DNA of 64,000 bases from Phycisphaerae bacterium. Its GTDB lineage: Bacteria; Planctomycetota; Phycisphaerae; Sedimentisphaerales; Anaerohalosphaeraceae. Numbering within the stretch: the first letter of the stretch is position 1; every line of letters begins with the position of its first letter. Below are positions 14,948 through 23,941 of the stretch, piece after piece. The notes beneath the pieces were generated by a model. That model saw only the letters and a list, made by a program, of their open reading frames with translations, did not search any database and was not told the DNA's origin. The stretch is from the NCBI GenBank assembly GCA_014859965.1, contig JACZKQ010000038.1, positions 32,601 to 96,600 on the forward strand, given 5' to 3'. The position numbers and the translations under genes are program-made.

Positions 14948-16456
14948 TTAGCGATTGCACATGTCAGTCGGCAGCTCGTTTACATTATATTCCTCCGCCA
15001 GCCGCGCCAGCAGCGCCACTTTGCGCCCGGCCGACTCGACGGAGCCATTGCTCGGGATGTCTACTATCAGGCGGAGAGAAGTGCCGTTACGCCTGTCCTT
15101 GACAGGCACGGCAGCTCTTAGCGATTGGCTATTAGCTTTTAGCTTCAATGAGCCCGGATTAGTCCCGGAGTGCCGGGACTCGGGGTGACCATTTTTGCGG
15201 TGCCAGAAAAGCGTCTTTGTTTCGTTGGCGCGGGTTGTTATGTCCAGCGAGAGTTTTTCGGCGCCCAGTTTTTCGCCTGCCAGGCAGGCGGCCTGCCACC
15301 AGTCGTCGAAGGTGCGGGCGTTGCGGAAGTGGAGCTGGACTTCTTCGAAGTCGCGGAGTTCGGCTTTTACCTGGCACTGGAGGTCGTACTTGGCGCGGAG
15401 GCCGCTTACCGTCTCGCGGAGGCGGACGGAGCCGACCAGGCGAAAGACCAGCAGCACGATGACCAGCAGGCACACGAAGACCGCAACGGTGGCGACGCTG
15501 CGGGTGTAGATCATGAAGAGGCCGAGGCCGGCGACGGTGGCGGTGACGCTGTAGGCGACGATTGCGACCTGATGCTGGCTTAGGCCGAGGTCGAGCAGGC
15601 GGTGGTGAAAGTGGGCGCGATCGGGCGAGAACATCGAACGGCGCTCCAGGAAGCGTCGGAGCATGGAAAAGAGCGTATCGAAGATGGGGATGCCCAAGGC
15701 CAGGACCGGCAGGGCCAATCCGACCAGTGCGTGCGATTTGGTGGTGCAGAGGACGGACGCGGAGGCGAGGGTGAAGCCGAGGAACATGGAGCCGCAGTCG
15801 CCCATGAAGATTTTGGCCGGATTGAAGTTGAAAAACAGAAAGCCGACGAGGGCGCCGAGCAGGGCCAGCATGATGACGGCCATCATCGTCTGGCCTGAAT
15901 GGACGGCCAGGATGGCGATGACGCCGCAGGCGATGGCGGATATGCCGGCGGCCAGGCCGTCGAGCCCGTCGATGATGTTGACGGCGTTGGTGAGGCCGAC
16001 GATCCAGAAGACGGTGAGCGGCCACGACCAGAGGCCGAATTCGACGGTGAAGAGGTCCTCGACGGCCAGCGAGCGAATGCGTGCGCCCGCGGCGCAGACG
16101 ACGAGGGCGGCGGCGATCTGGGCGATGAGCTTGCAGCGGGCCCGGACGCCCTTGAGGTCATCGACAAGCCCGACTATGAAGACCACCGAGCCGCCTGCGA
16201 GCAGGCCGACAATTTTCGCGGCGTTGATTCGGAAAGAGTCGCCGATGGTGTTTCGCAGCAGGAGGACAGGCACAATCATGGCGATGACGGCAAAGAAGAT
16301 CGCCACGCCGCCGAGACGGGCGACGGGCGCGGCGTGGACCTTGCGGGCGCCGGGGGCGTCGACCAGGTTGAATCGGCGCGTGAGCATGATAACGATGGGG
16401 GTCGCCGCCATCGCGAGCAGCATTGCGCCGGAGAATGTGAAGAGGTAGGTTTTCAA
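14948..16456 (-). CDS. WecA/TagO-like polyprenyl-phosphate sugar-1-phosphate transferase with C-terminal extension (502 aa)
   Basis: MraY/WecA superfamily initiating enzyme that loads the first sugar-1-phosphate onto undecaprenyl phosphate. Core motifs are GLVDDLKG (cytoplasmic Asp pair), NAVNIIDGLDGLAAG, FNFNPAKIFMGDCGS, and the SPDRAHFHHRLLDLGL His motif. The membrane core ends near residue 335; a cytoplasmic tail of about 165 residues not typical of WecA follows. A stretch of that tail (LKLKANSQSLRA) is encoded by a TTAGC-type repeat (15113-15147). The start is TTG at 16456 with no ribosome site, because a GAGTAG repeat abuts it; an internal ATG at codon 12 is possible. Confidence 0.88.
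   Translation of the reverse strand: MKTYLFTFSGAMLLAMAATPIVIMLTRRFNLVDAPGARKVHAAPVARLGGVAIFFAVIAMIVPVLLLRNTIGDSFRINAAKIVGLLAGGSVVFIVGLVDDLKGVRARCKLIAQIAAALVVCAAGARIRSLAVEDLFTVEFGLWSWPLTVFWIVGLTNAVNIIDGLDGLAAGISAIACGVIAILAVHSGQTMMAVIMLALLGALVGFLFFNFNPAKIFMGDCGSMFLGFTLASASVLCTTKSHALVGLALPVLALGIPIFDTLFSMLRRFLERRSMFSPDRAHFHHRLLDLGLSQHQVAIVAYSVTATVAGLGLFMIYTRSVATVAVFVCLLVIVLLVFRLVGSVRLRETVSGLRAKYDLQCQVKAELRDFEEVQLHFRNARTFDDWWQAACLAGEKLGAEKLSLDITTRANETKTLFWHRKNGHPESRHSGTNPGSLKLKANSQSLRAAVPVKDRRNGTSLRLIVDIPSNGSVESAGRKVALLARLAEEYNVNELPTDMCNR
15113..15147. repeat. TTAGC-type repeat inside the WecA-like coding sequence
   Basis: gctcttagcgattggctatt continuing to 15147 is the same kind of sequence as the blocks at 5991-6030 and 6162-6206. 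Here it is read in frame and adds about 12 residues to the cytoplasmic tail. Confidence 0.55.
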
Positions 16457-16549
16457 GAGAGTAGTGGAGAAGCGGAGGAGTGGAGTAGTGGAGTAGGTTT
16501 CAAAATAGTAGTCAGGTAGTCAGGTAGTCGAGTAGACGAGTAGGGTTTC
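16457..16549. repeat. GAGTAG-type repeat block, copy 1
   Basis: About 90 bases of degenerate gagtagtgg / tagtcgagtag / tagtcaggtag units with a gtttcaaaatagtag spacer. It begins at the base before the TTG start of the WecA-like gene and fills the gap to the next gene (stop at 16560). It is clearly related in unit order to 19957-20055. Confidence 0.7.
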
Positions 16550-16559
16550 AATGCAACCA

Positions 16560-19142
16560 TTAGTTTTCGGCTGGTTTTACGGAGAGGTCCTGGATGAGTT
16601 TGGTGGCTGGGGCGTAGCCAGGTTTCAGGCGGAGGCAAATTCTGGCTTCGTGGATGGCCTGGTCGTACTGTTTTTCGGATGCGAGCAGCCTCGCAAGCTG
16701 CATGCGCCAGGCGACCTGGCCGTAGTCCAGGACAAGGGCCTTGCGGTAGTGTTCGATTGCATCGGGTGTGCGGTCCTGACGCGTGTAGATCCCTGCCAGA
16801 GACGCCAGGGCCGACGGGGAAACCGTCTGGGGGTCTGCACAGATGTTTTCGAGGAGCGTGGTGATCTGAATTCTCACGTTCTGCGCCAGTTCGCTTTCTT
16901 TATCCTGCTCCGCCAGGACGTTTGCAACGTAGCTGAGTCGCCAGACTTCGGCGGCGGCAAGCTTGATCGCAAGGTCGGGCCGGCCGATCTGCCGGACGTA
17001 GACGTCGACGACGTCGCGGAAGAGCCGTGAGTCCAGTTCTACGGCACGGCTGAGCCTGCTTTCGGCGGCCTGTAATTGCGGGCTGTCGCGCAGGAACGGT
17101 GTGGCGTTGGGATCGGCCGGATCGGGACCGGCCGAGGCGAGCGCCTCTTCGATATCCAGGAGGCCGGCTACGAGACAGACGGTGGGGTCGCAGGGGGCAA
17201 GGCTGAGGCCTTTGCGGATCAGGGCGGCGCCGAGGTGGTCAGGACCTTGATCGGCCGCCTGTGTCCGGGCGACCAGATCATGGCGGAGCCGGGTCAACTG
17301 GCCCACGACGCACCAGGTCGGTCCGAACGTTGGCGCCAGCGGGATGGCGCCGTAGAACTCGTCGATGATGCGATCAAGGGTTTTGAGGCTCTCCGGGGGC
17401 AGCGTGGGGAGTCCGGACTCGGGGTTCGGGACCGTCGTCATGGAGCGCCAGCGGTAGACGTTAAGCCAATGGCGGTAATGCACGCTGCCGGGCTGGCTGT
17501 CTGCGGCGCTCAGGGCGTTACGGATAAGGCTTACAAACTCACGATAATCGGCCTGCGCCTGCCACTGGCGGGCGGCGAGGTCGGATTCAACGGCACGGGC
17601 CTTGTTCCAGTGCGATTCGGCGATCCTGGCCTCGTTGCTTTGGAGCACGTTGAAACAGCCGACGGCCGCCAGGACGCCCGTCGTCCAGAGAATGACCCTG
17701 CGCGACAGAGGTTTGGCGGCTCGGGCGGGTCCGGCCGATGCAGCGTCCATGCGGGAGAGGGCAATCAGGAGCGCACAGAAGACGGCCGACAGCGCCGCGT
17801 TGGCGGGCAGGTGCTGGCCGAAGTCGCTGAAGCTGTGGATGAGGATGGCCAGCAGGCCGAAGCCGAGGCCGTAGGCCGCCGAACGGATCGGGACCTGGGC
17901 GGTGCGGATGCATTTTGCAAAATCGAACCAGACAAAGGCCCCGAAGACCAGCAGGGGAAGGATACCGGCCAGACCGAGCTCTTCGGCCGTCTGGGCATAC
18001 TCGTTCTCGGCGTGGGCGGCAAGCGCGGCAATGGTCGAGCGGTTGAACATGGGATAGACCACCTCGTGGGTGCCGAGACCCGTGCCGAACACCGGGAACT
18101 TTGTCCAGGCCAAGGCGATATCCTTGAGTATCTGGAGGCGGCCGCCTTGGGCGTCTTCAAGATCGCCGAGAGTGGCCAGGCGGTCGTAAACGGCGTCAAA
18201 ACCGATGTAGAGGACGCACATGAAGGCGGCCAGGGCCATGAGCACCATGATCCATCCGCGGCCGCGGATCGACTGGCGAGAAGTAACCAAGAGGGTTGTG
18301 AATCCGGCGGCGATGAGCATGCTGACGATTCCGCCGCGGGTGAGCGCGACGAAGACCGAAGCGGCGCCGATGATGATCATGGCGAGCAGGAACCAGATGC
18401 GCTTGCCCGTTCGCGATTCAAAAAAGTCGGCGGCAACGGCAATGGAGAACTGGCGGCGGGTAAAGGCCTCGTGCAGCTTGACGAACAGCAGACCCAGCGC
18501 GGCGCCGATGGAAAGATTCATGAACTGGCCGTAGTGGCTGTGATTGACGAACGGGCCGGAGTTTGCAAGCTTATGCGGGATGGGCACGATCCAGTAGATC
18601 TTATCGGTTTGGGTCATGACCTGGAGCAGCGCCAGTATGGTGACAGTGCCGCCGATGACTGAGATGGCGGTGAGGAGGCGTTTTATCTGCTCGGGGGTCC
18701 TGAAGACGTTGAGGACAACGACAAAGATCGTGGCGACGGCGACGACGAGCCTGAACTGCGAGGCCGTGATCCACGGATAGAAGCTGAGGGTCATCGTGCC
18801 GAGACGGCGCTGGCCGCCCGGCAGCATGCCGAGCAGGTCCTTCTTTATGGCGGCGGTATTGGGCGAGAGGGTCTCGACGAGGGAGACGGGCAGTTCGGCA
18901 AGCTGCAACACCGGGATCAGGCAGAAGAGGATCAGGGGCACCAGCGCCCAGGAAAACGTGACCGCCGCAGCGCGTACGATCAGGAGTTTAGCCAGAAAGC
19001 AGGCGGCCATGAGCGCAGAAAGCAGGATGACCACCTGCTGGCTCCACGCATGCACCGCTCCGAATGCAAGCGGCATAAAGGCCAGCAGTGCATAGAGCAG
19101 GTACTCGATCGCCGTGTCGAATCGTTTCGGCCGGATGTCCAT
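16560..19142 (-). CDS. O-antigen ligase/polymerase-like membrane protein with C-terminal TPR region (860 aa)
   Basis: Residues 10-470 hold about 12 membrane helices. In the periplasmic loop, GTGLGTHEVVYP and HAENEYAQTAEELGLAG are the conserved pattern of the Wzy/WaaL family (PF04932-type, H.HN.Y...EGG-like). Residues about 500-860 are soluble and helical; the last 200 contain TPR-like repeats (ALASLAGIYTRQDRTPDAIE, AWRMQLARLLASEKQYDQAI). Start taken at the ATG at 19142, just after the phosphatase stop at 19160. An AAGGAG lies about 20 bases upstream, too far to be ideal, so the exact start is uncertain. It may act as polymerase or ligase alongside the gene at 11160. Confidence 0.8.
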   Translation of the reverse strand: MDIRPKRFDTAIEYLLYALLAFMPLAFGAVHAWSQQVVILLSALMAACFLAKLLIVRAAAVTFSWALVPLILFCLIPVLQLAELPVSLVETLSPNTAAIKKDLLGMLPGGQRRLGTMTLSFYPWITASQFRLVVAVATIFVVVLNVFRTPEQIKRLLTAISVIGGTVTILALLQVMTQTDKIYWIVPIPHKLANSGPFVNHSHYGQFMNLSIGAALGLLFVKLHEAFTRRQFSIAVAADFFESRTGKRIWFLLAMIIIGAASVFVALTRGGIVSMLIAAGFTTLLVTSRQSIRGRGWIMVLMALAAFMCVLYIGFDAVYDRLATLGDLEDAQGGRLQILKDIALAWTKFPVFGTGLGTHEVVYPMFNRSTIAALAAHAENEYAQTAEELGLAGILPLLVFGAFVWFDFAKCIRTAQVPIRSAAYGLGFGLLAILIHSFSDFGQHLPANAALSAVFCALLIALSRMDAASAGPARAAKPLSRRVILWTTGVLAAVGCFNVLQSNEARIAESHWNKARAVESDLAARQWQAQADYREFVSLIRNALSAADSQPGSVHYRHWLNVYRWRSMTTVPNPESGLPTLPPESLKTLDRIIDEFYGAIPLAPTFGPTWCVVGQLTRLRHDLVARTQAADQGPDHLGAALIRKGLSLAPCDPTVCLVAGLLDIEEALASAGPDPADPNATPFLRDSPQLQAAESRLSRAVELDSRLFRDVVDVYVRQIGRPDLAIKLAAAEVWRLSYVANVLAEQDKESELAQNVRIQITTLLENICADPQTVSPSALASLAGIYTRQDRTPDAIEHYRKALVLDYGQVAWRMQLARLLASEKQYDQAIHEARICLRLKPGYAPATKLIQDLSVKPAEN

Positions 19143-19159
19143 TATCTGGGAATCGATTT

Positions 19160-19954
19160 TCAGTCTCCTTGCCTTGATGCATCGGCAGATGTGGCGCCGC
19201 TGTCGGGGGGACATCCATCCAGGATGTCCCTGCCCTCTGCGATGCATCTGGGAATATCGATAAATAACTCGCGAGCGCGGTCGCGGCCAAGTGTTTGCTG
19301 AACGGCATCGAAGGCGTGCGTCATCATGGGTCTTCGATTCACGAGGTCGTGCGCGTCGGAAGCGACGACACAGGGCAGAGGCGATTGGAGCAGATGCCAG
19401 GCGAAGGTCCGAAGGGCGCCCCCCATACCGCCTTTGGGCGGCAGGGCTGCGGCGGTGATCTGGAAACACGCGCCTAAACGCGCCCATTGATGAAGGACGG
19501 GCAGGCGCTGCTTGAAGAAGGCACATCGTTCCACATGGGCGATTATAACCCGGATTTGCGATGAGGCAAGCTGCTCGATGAGCGGGGTGATATCGATGAA
19601 ACATTGTGAAGGAAGTTCCAGGAGCAGCCAGCGGCCGCGGTCGGCAAGCGTACTGATCTTATTGGCCCGGAGCAGTCCGCCGATGCGCTCGTCGAGGCGA
19701 ACCTCGCCGCCGGCGAGGACGCGAAGGTGGATGCCGGCGTCGACGAGCAGGACGTTGAGATGGTCGACCGCGGCGCGCACGGCATCGACACGGCAGGCGT
19801 CTTCATAACGGCCCAACTGGTGCGGTGTCGCGATTACCGTGGAAACGCCATCGGCGACAAGGGCCCGGCACAGGTCGAGCGAACCGGCCTCGTCGGCGGG
19901 GCCGTCGTCCAGACCGGGGAGGCAGTGGCAATGAATGTCAATGTATTCAGCCAT
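19160..19954 (-). CDS. CpsB/YwqE-like PHP-family tyrosine-protein phosphatase (264 aa)
   Basis: PHP metal-binding motifs are IDIHCHCLPGLDDGPAD (6-22), VIATPHQLGRYE, the GGEVRLDE strand, IIAHVERCAFF and VASDAHDL. These match the manganese-dependent phosphatases that dephosphorylate the BY-kinase of capsule systems. The gene lies directly after the Wzc-like kinase in transcription order, which supports that partner. Its ATG at 19954 has no Shine-Dalgarno sequence; the upstream bases are the GAGTAG repeat (19957-20055). Confidence 0.88.
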   Translation of the reverse strand: MAEYIDIHCHCLPGLDDGPADEAGSLDLCRALVADGVSTVIATPHQLGRYEDACRVDAVRAAVDHLNVLLVDAGIHLRVLAGGEVRLDERIGGLLRANKISTLADRGRWLLLELPSQCFIDITPLIEQLASSQIRVIIAHVERCAFFKQRLPVLHQWARLGACFQITAAALPPKGGMGGALRTFAWHLLQSPLPCVVASDAHDLVNRRPMMTHAFDAVQQTLGRDRARELFIDIPRCIAEGRDILDGCPPDSGATSADASRQGD

Positions 19955-19956
19955 GG

Positions 19957-20055
19957 GAAGAAGTAGCGGAGGAGCGGAGTAGTGTAGTAGTGGAGTAGTT
20001 TTTCAAAACAGTAGTCGAGTAGACGAGTTGGTTTCAAAAGAGTAGTCAAGTAGTC
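19957..20055. repeat. GAGTAG-type repeat block, copy 2
   Basis: gaagtagcggaggagcggag followed by tagtgtagtagtggagtag, a ttttcaaaacagtagtcgag junction and agtagtcaagtagtca. Unit order and the internal ttcaaaa match the block at 16457-16549. It abuts the ATG of the phosphatase gene. Confidence 0.7.
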
Positions 20056-20149
20056 ACGGGCCGGGCACACTCCGTCCCCGTCGGTTACAGGTCAACCGAT
20101 TGGGTTCCATCACATTTGCGGCGGCGAGAGCCGAAAGAGGCCGACGAGA

Positions 20150-22303
20150 TCAGCCTGCCGCTTTTTCTTTGTGGCCGTAGCTGTTGCCGTAGCCGTAGCC
20201 GTAATAGCCCTTGCCGGGCGATACGTCATTGACGATCGTTCCGAGCAGCCTTGCGCCTACGCTGTAGAGGCCTTCACATGCATGCCGGCTGACGTTCCGG
20301 GTGGACTTATTGGCACGCACCACGAGCAGCGTGACATCGCAGATCGCCGCCAGAATCCTCGAGTCGCTGACGGGCGCGACCGGGGGCGAGTCAATGATGA
20401 TGCGATCGTACCTCTGGGCAAGGGCCTTGAGCTTTTTGCCGAAGGCCCGGTTGTTGAGCAGTTCGGACGGGTTGGGCACATCGGGGCCCGCCGTCAGGAT
20501 GGACAGGCCTGGGACTTCGGTGGCCTGGATCGCCTCTTCTTCCGTGAGGCGACCTGCAACAAGCGCCGAGAGGCCCCTGTCCTTGTCGGCTCCAAAGATG
20601 AGATGCTGCTTCGGTTTGCGAAGGTCGGCGTCTATCAGGAGCGTTGTCTGGCCCGCCTGGGCCATGGCGATCGCCAGATTGCTGGCGAGCGTCGTCTTGC
20701 CGTCGCCTTTGTCGGGAGACGTCACCAGGAGGGTTTTGGCGCTGCCTTCCGGCACGCCGAAGAAAACGGCGGTGCGGACCGTGCGATAGGCCTCGGCCGT
20801 GATGGAGCCGGAGTCTTGGTGGACCTTGGTGCCGCGATCAGAGATGCTCTGCCGGCTGGACATGGCGGGGATGGTGCCGAGGATAGGCGTACCGAGGATG
20901 GCCTGGACCTCTTCGGCGGATCGGAGCCGGTGGTCCAGGAAATCGCGCAGGAGCGACAGGCCGCCGCCGGCCATCAGGCCGAGCATCAGGGCCATAGCGA
21001 GAACACGGGCTTTTTGCGGCTTTGAAGGGAGATCGGCGGGCCGGGCCACTTCGAGGATGCTGATGTTGAGGGCGCCGACGTCTTCCGTGACGTTGAGTTC
21101 CTTGATGCGGTCGTCGAGCATGTCGGAGAGTTTCTTGGTCTGCTGCCAGTCGGATTCCAGAAGGGTGTACTGAGCAACCTGCTCATTCAAAGTCAACGCC
21201 AGGCTGCGTTGATTTTCGAAATATTCGGTGATCTCTTTTTCACGCTGGCCGGCGGATTCGCACTGCTGCATCGCGATGGCAAGCTGGGCCTCGGCATAGC
21301 CCTTGTCCAGGGCGGACAACTGCGAACTAACCTGAGCGATTTTGGCTTTCTTGGCCAGGACCGAGGGATGGTCTCCGGTGACCTGAGCGGTCAGGTCGGT
21401 CAACTCCAACTGCAACTGGTCGAGCTGCCGCTGAAGCCGGAGGTTCTCCGTCTCGGAAGAGACGTAGAAGCCTCTGGCCCGCTGGGCCCGGACAAACTCC
21501 TGCAGCTTGAGAGGGTCCGAGACCATGGTGCGGATCGTCTCGTAGTTTGATTTTTCCTCGATGGTCTTGAGTTGGGCCTGGGTAACGGCTTCAGAGAGGC
21601 GGGAGAGACGATCGAGAATAATGTTGGAATTCTTATATTCAAAGGCCAGGGCCTCGTTTGCCTTCTTGAAATCGACCATGGCGGCCAGTTTGCCGTTCAG
21701 CTGCGTGTTGATCTTCTGTTTTTCTTTCTGGAGGATGCTGAGGACCTCGGCGGAAGTGTTTTTCTTTGTTGTGGACTGATAGGTAATGTAGGCGTCCACG
21801 AGCGCGTTGACCAGTTGGGCGGCTTCGGTGGGGTACGGCGACTCGAAGGCCACCGTGATGATATCGTCCTTTTTACCGACGGATACGTTGACGTTTTTTC
21901 TCAGGTAGGCGACTATATTGTCAACATCAGCAAATGTCTTGAGGCCGGTTGTACCGGGGGAATCCATTGCATTGCTGATAATGGGCGTTGAGATCAGCAG
22001 CGCCGCCTGGGTATACAGGTAATTCTTGGACTGGGTCATGACCCCTTCGGCCTCACCGATAATCCGGGGACCGCTCTGCTCGACAAAGATCTGCGAAGTG
22101 CTCTCATAGATCGGGGTGGCCTTTTGGACGTAGACGAAGCCCGCCGCGACGCTCAGCAGGACACAGCCCAGAATCAGCCATCGATTTCGCCAGGCAATCT
22201 GAAAAAGGCTCTCGCCAATCAGACCGTTTTCCGGTCCCTCGCGCATCGTATCCTGCGCGAATTGGCCTTTTGAGAAGATGTCAGCATTTCCGTTTTCAAC
22301 CAT
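20150..22303 (-). CDS. Wzc-like chain-length regulator and BY-type tyrosine kinase (717 aa)
   Basis: Wzz-type N-terminal part: first membrane helix near residues 40-58, a large coiled periplasmic region (about 60-430) with the GNVR/PEP.P part, second helix near 435-455. The cytoplasmic kinase has Walker A SPDKGDGKTTLASN (about 526-539), Walker A' LLIDADLRKPKQH (about 550) and Walker B RIIIDSPP. The tail GKGYYGYGYGNSYG is the tyrosine cluster that is autophosphorylated. It controls polymer length with the Wza-like exporter. ATG at 22303 chosen; a TTG seven codons earlier is possible. Confidence 0.92.
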   Translation of the reverse strand: MVENGNADIFSKGQFAQDTMREGPENGLIGESLFQIAWRNRWLILGCVLLSVAAGFVYVQKATPIYESTSQIFVEQSGPRIIGEAEGVMTQSKNYLYTQAALLISTPIISNAMDSPGTTGLKTFADVDNIVAYLRKNVNVSVGKKDDIITVAFESPYPTEAAQLVNALVDAYITYQSTTKKNTSAEVLSILQKEKQKINTQLNGKLAAMVDFKKANEALAFEYKNSNIILDRLSRLSEAVTQAQLKTIEEKSNYETIRTMVSDPLKLQEFVRAQRARGFYVSSETENLRLQRQLDQLQLELTDLTAQVTGDHPSVLAKKAKIAQVSSQLSALDKGYAEAQLAIAMQQCESAGQREKEITEYFENQRSLALTLNEQVAQYTLLESDWQQTKKLSDMLDDRIKELNVTEDVGALNISILEVARPADLPSKPQKARVLAMALMLGLMAGGGLSLLRDFLDHRLRSAEEVQAILGTPILGTIPAMSSRQSISDRGTKVHQDSGSITAEAYRTVRTAVFFGVPEGSAKTLLVTSPDKGDGKTTLASNLAIAMAQAGQTTLLIDADLRKPKQHLIFGADKDRGLSALVAGRLTEEEAIQATEVPGLSILTAGPDVPNPSELLNNRAFGKKLKALAQRYDRIIIDSPPVAPVSDSRILAAICDVTLLVVRANKSTRNVSRHACEGLYSVGARLLGTIVNDVSPGKGYYGYGYGNSYGHKEKAAG

Positions 22304-22342
22304 GCTTATCACCGTTTCTAACAAAAAAAGGCTTAAATAACG

Positions 22343-23818
22343 TTACTCGTCGTAACTCCGGTAGAAACCCTTACCCTGAAGGTGCTGATACTGACCGGTC
22401 AGGTTGGCCCCGACACGTACGGCGAAGATCTCGGCCAGCAGGAGGTTTCTGTGGGTCCTGGGGGTCTGCTCGACAGCGACGACGTCTCCGGGTTTGATGG
22501 CAATGGCGGGCGCCCCGACGGGCGAGGTGCCGTTAATTGCAAACGTGGCGTCGACCAGGCTGCCGTCGGCGGCCTGGCGGTAGACGCGGATAAAGCGGGG
22601 ATCGGCGACTTCATCGACGCCGCCGGCGAACGCCAGGGCCTGGAGCAGATTGTACTGCACATCAGGCGGGTAGGGGAAGGCGCCGCTCTTCTTGACGAGG
22701 CCGACCACGGTGAACACTTCGGGGTTCAGCGCCGTCACCTCCACGACCGCACCTCCCTCAAGAGCAACATCGGCAAACGGGACATTGAGCCCTTTGACAG
22801 GCAGCAGGAGGGCGGCAGCGCGTTGATTTGCGTTACCTTGCGGACGGCTGGTCGCCTCCAGGGCCACGCAGAGCGAATCTTTCGTGTTCGCGCTGTCGGC
22901 GAGCATGTCGTTTGGGGCGCCTGGGGCGAGGACCCTGGCAAGCTCGTTTAACTGATTCGTGACGGCCGCCCTGGAGACGCCGGGACAGGCCTGGGCCAGG
23001 CTGCTGACGAAGTCTCGGCGCAGGCGGGGGTCGGCCATGTCGAGATACTGGGAATGGAGCAGACCGGAGCCGTCGCGCGCCGTCAGTGTGCCTTGCGTCT
23101 TGCCGGAAGCAAGGAACGACAGTTGGACCTGTACGTAGCGGTCCTCAGCCGGGTCCTTGCGGGCACCGGTTGTTCCGGTTTGCGGGGCGGCGGTCGGCGG
23201 TCTTTCAATCGATATGACGGCTGCGCCTTTTTCCAGGATGCCGCCGGCCGTCATGATCAAAGACACCAGCGACATCTGGTCATGCTGGAGGGAATAGACA
23301 CCGGGATTGGCGACGCCGCCGGTGATGGCGACTCGAAATGTTTTGTACTCCTCGACGCGGGCGACAATCGACGGCGGCGTCAGGCAGTATCGCGGATAGT
23401 AGGCATCGATAACCGTCTTTTCGAGCTGCGGAAGGGTCTTACCGGCCGCTTCTATCCGCCCGATCAGCGGAAGAGTGATCGTGCCGTCCTCGGAGAGGCG
23501 GCACAGGTGCGGGTGGTATTCTTCGGATTTGCCGGCGTTCTCCGCCGTGGTATCGCGCAATACCGACGGAATCTCCACTTTAAGGAGATCACCGGGGATG
23601 AGTTGGTAATCGCCGCTGTAGGAGGCGCGCGACTGGAGGAGCCGGTTTACATCGACTTCCGGGCGCACCGGACCTGCCTGGTGGAACGCATCCAGCTTAT
23701 CGCCCGTGGTCAGTTGTGGTTCGGGGCCGCAACCGGCCATACAGAGCAGCAATGCACAGACGATAGGGAAAACGCCACCAACACCGCGCAGGGCGGCAGA
23801 CTTTTTCTCGAAGTTCAC
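22343..23818 (-). CDS. Wza-like polysaccharide export lipoprotein with SLBB domain (491 aa)
   Basis: Lipoprotein signal CALLLCMAGC with acylated Cys30. The polysaccharide export sequence begins at YQLIPGDLLKVEIPS, followed by GTITLPLIGRIEAAGKTLPQ and an SLBB domain around RVAITGGVANPGVYSL. A second SLBB-like segment, FTVVGLVKKSGAFPYP, is near residue 390. It forms the outer-membrane channel of capsule/EPS export. The inserted central region (about 205-360) is longer than in E. coli Wza (about 380 aa total). The start is set at GTG 23818, eight bases after GGGAGC; GTG 23833 is the alternative. A strong hairpin (23838-23869) lies just upstream. Confidence 0.88.
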   Translation of the reverse strand: MNFEKKSAALRGVGGVFPIVCALLLCMAGCGPEPQLTTGDKLDAFHQAGPVRPEVDVNRLLQSRASYSGDYQLIPGDLLKVEIPSVLRDTTAENAGKSEEYHPHLCRLSEDGTITLPLIGRIEAAGKTLPQLEKTVIDAYYPRYCLTPPSIVARVEEYKTFRVAITGGVANPGVYSLQHDQMSLVSLIMTAGGILEKGAAVISIERPPTAAPQTGTTGARKDPAEDRYVQVQLSFLASGKTQGTLTARDGSGLLHSQYLDMADPRLRRDFVSSLAQACPGVSRAAVTNQLNELARVLAPGAPNDMLADSANTKDSLCVALEATSRPQGNANQRAAALLLPVKGLNVPFADVALEGGAVVEVTALNPEVFTVVGLVKKSGAFPYPPDVQYNLLQALAFAGGVDEVADPRFIRVYRQAADGSLVDATFAINGTSPVGAPAIAIKPGDVVAVEQTPRTHRNLLLAEIFAVRVGANLTGQYQHLQGKGFYRSYDE

Positions 23819-23837
23819 TTTGTAAGCTCCCACTTCC

Positions 23838-23869
23838 GGCGATCATTGCTATCCCCAGCAATGATCGCC
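23838..23869 (-). promoter_or_regulatory. Leader hairpin before the Wza-like gene
   Basis: Perfect 13-bp inverted repeat GGCGATCATTGCT / AGCAATGATCGCC with a 6-base loop, ending about 20 bases before the start codon and 5 before the GGGAG ribosome site. It could be an operator, an mRNA stability element or an attenuator; there is no T-run. Confidence 0.5.
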
Positions 23870-23915
23870 AGTGCATAGACACAGGCTCCTGTCCATTAAA
23901 TGCCTGTACATATTG

Positions 23916-23937
23916 CGCGTACGCAGCTGCGTACGCG
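23916..23937. promoter_or_regulatory. 22-bp perfect palindrome in the polysaccharide locus
   Basis: CGCGTACGCAG/CTGCGTACGCG is its own reverse complement over 22 bases. It lies between the stop of the small secreted protein (23942) and the leader of the Wza-like gene. With no central loop it is more like a dimeric protein-binding site than an RNA hairpin. Confidence 0.45.
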
Positions 23938-23941
23938 TTAC

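Noticed and set aside
17076..18662. 528-codon plus-strand frame opposite the O-antigen-ligase-like gene
   Set aside because: Gly/Asp/Glu-rich shadow without hydrophobic segments or motifs.
19142..19604. 154-residue N-terminal extension of the O-antigen-ligase-like protein
   Set aside because: It overlaps the phosphatase gene almost entirely, is Arg/Pro-rich and lacks a signal; the membrane protein starts naturally at 19142.
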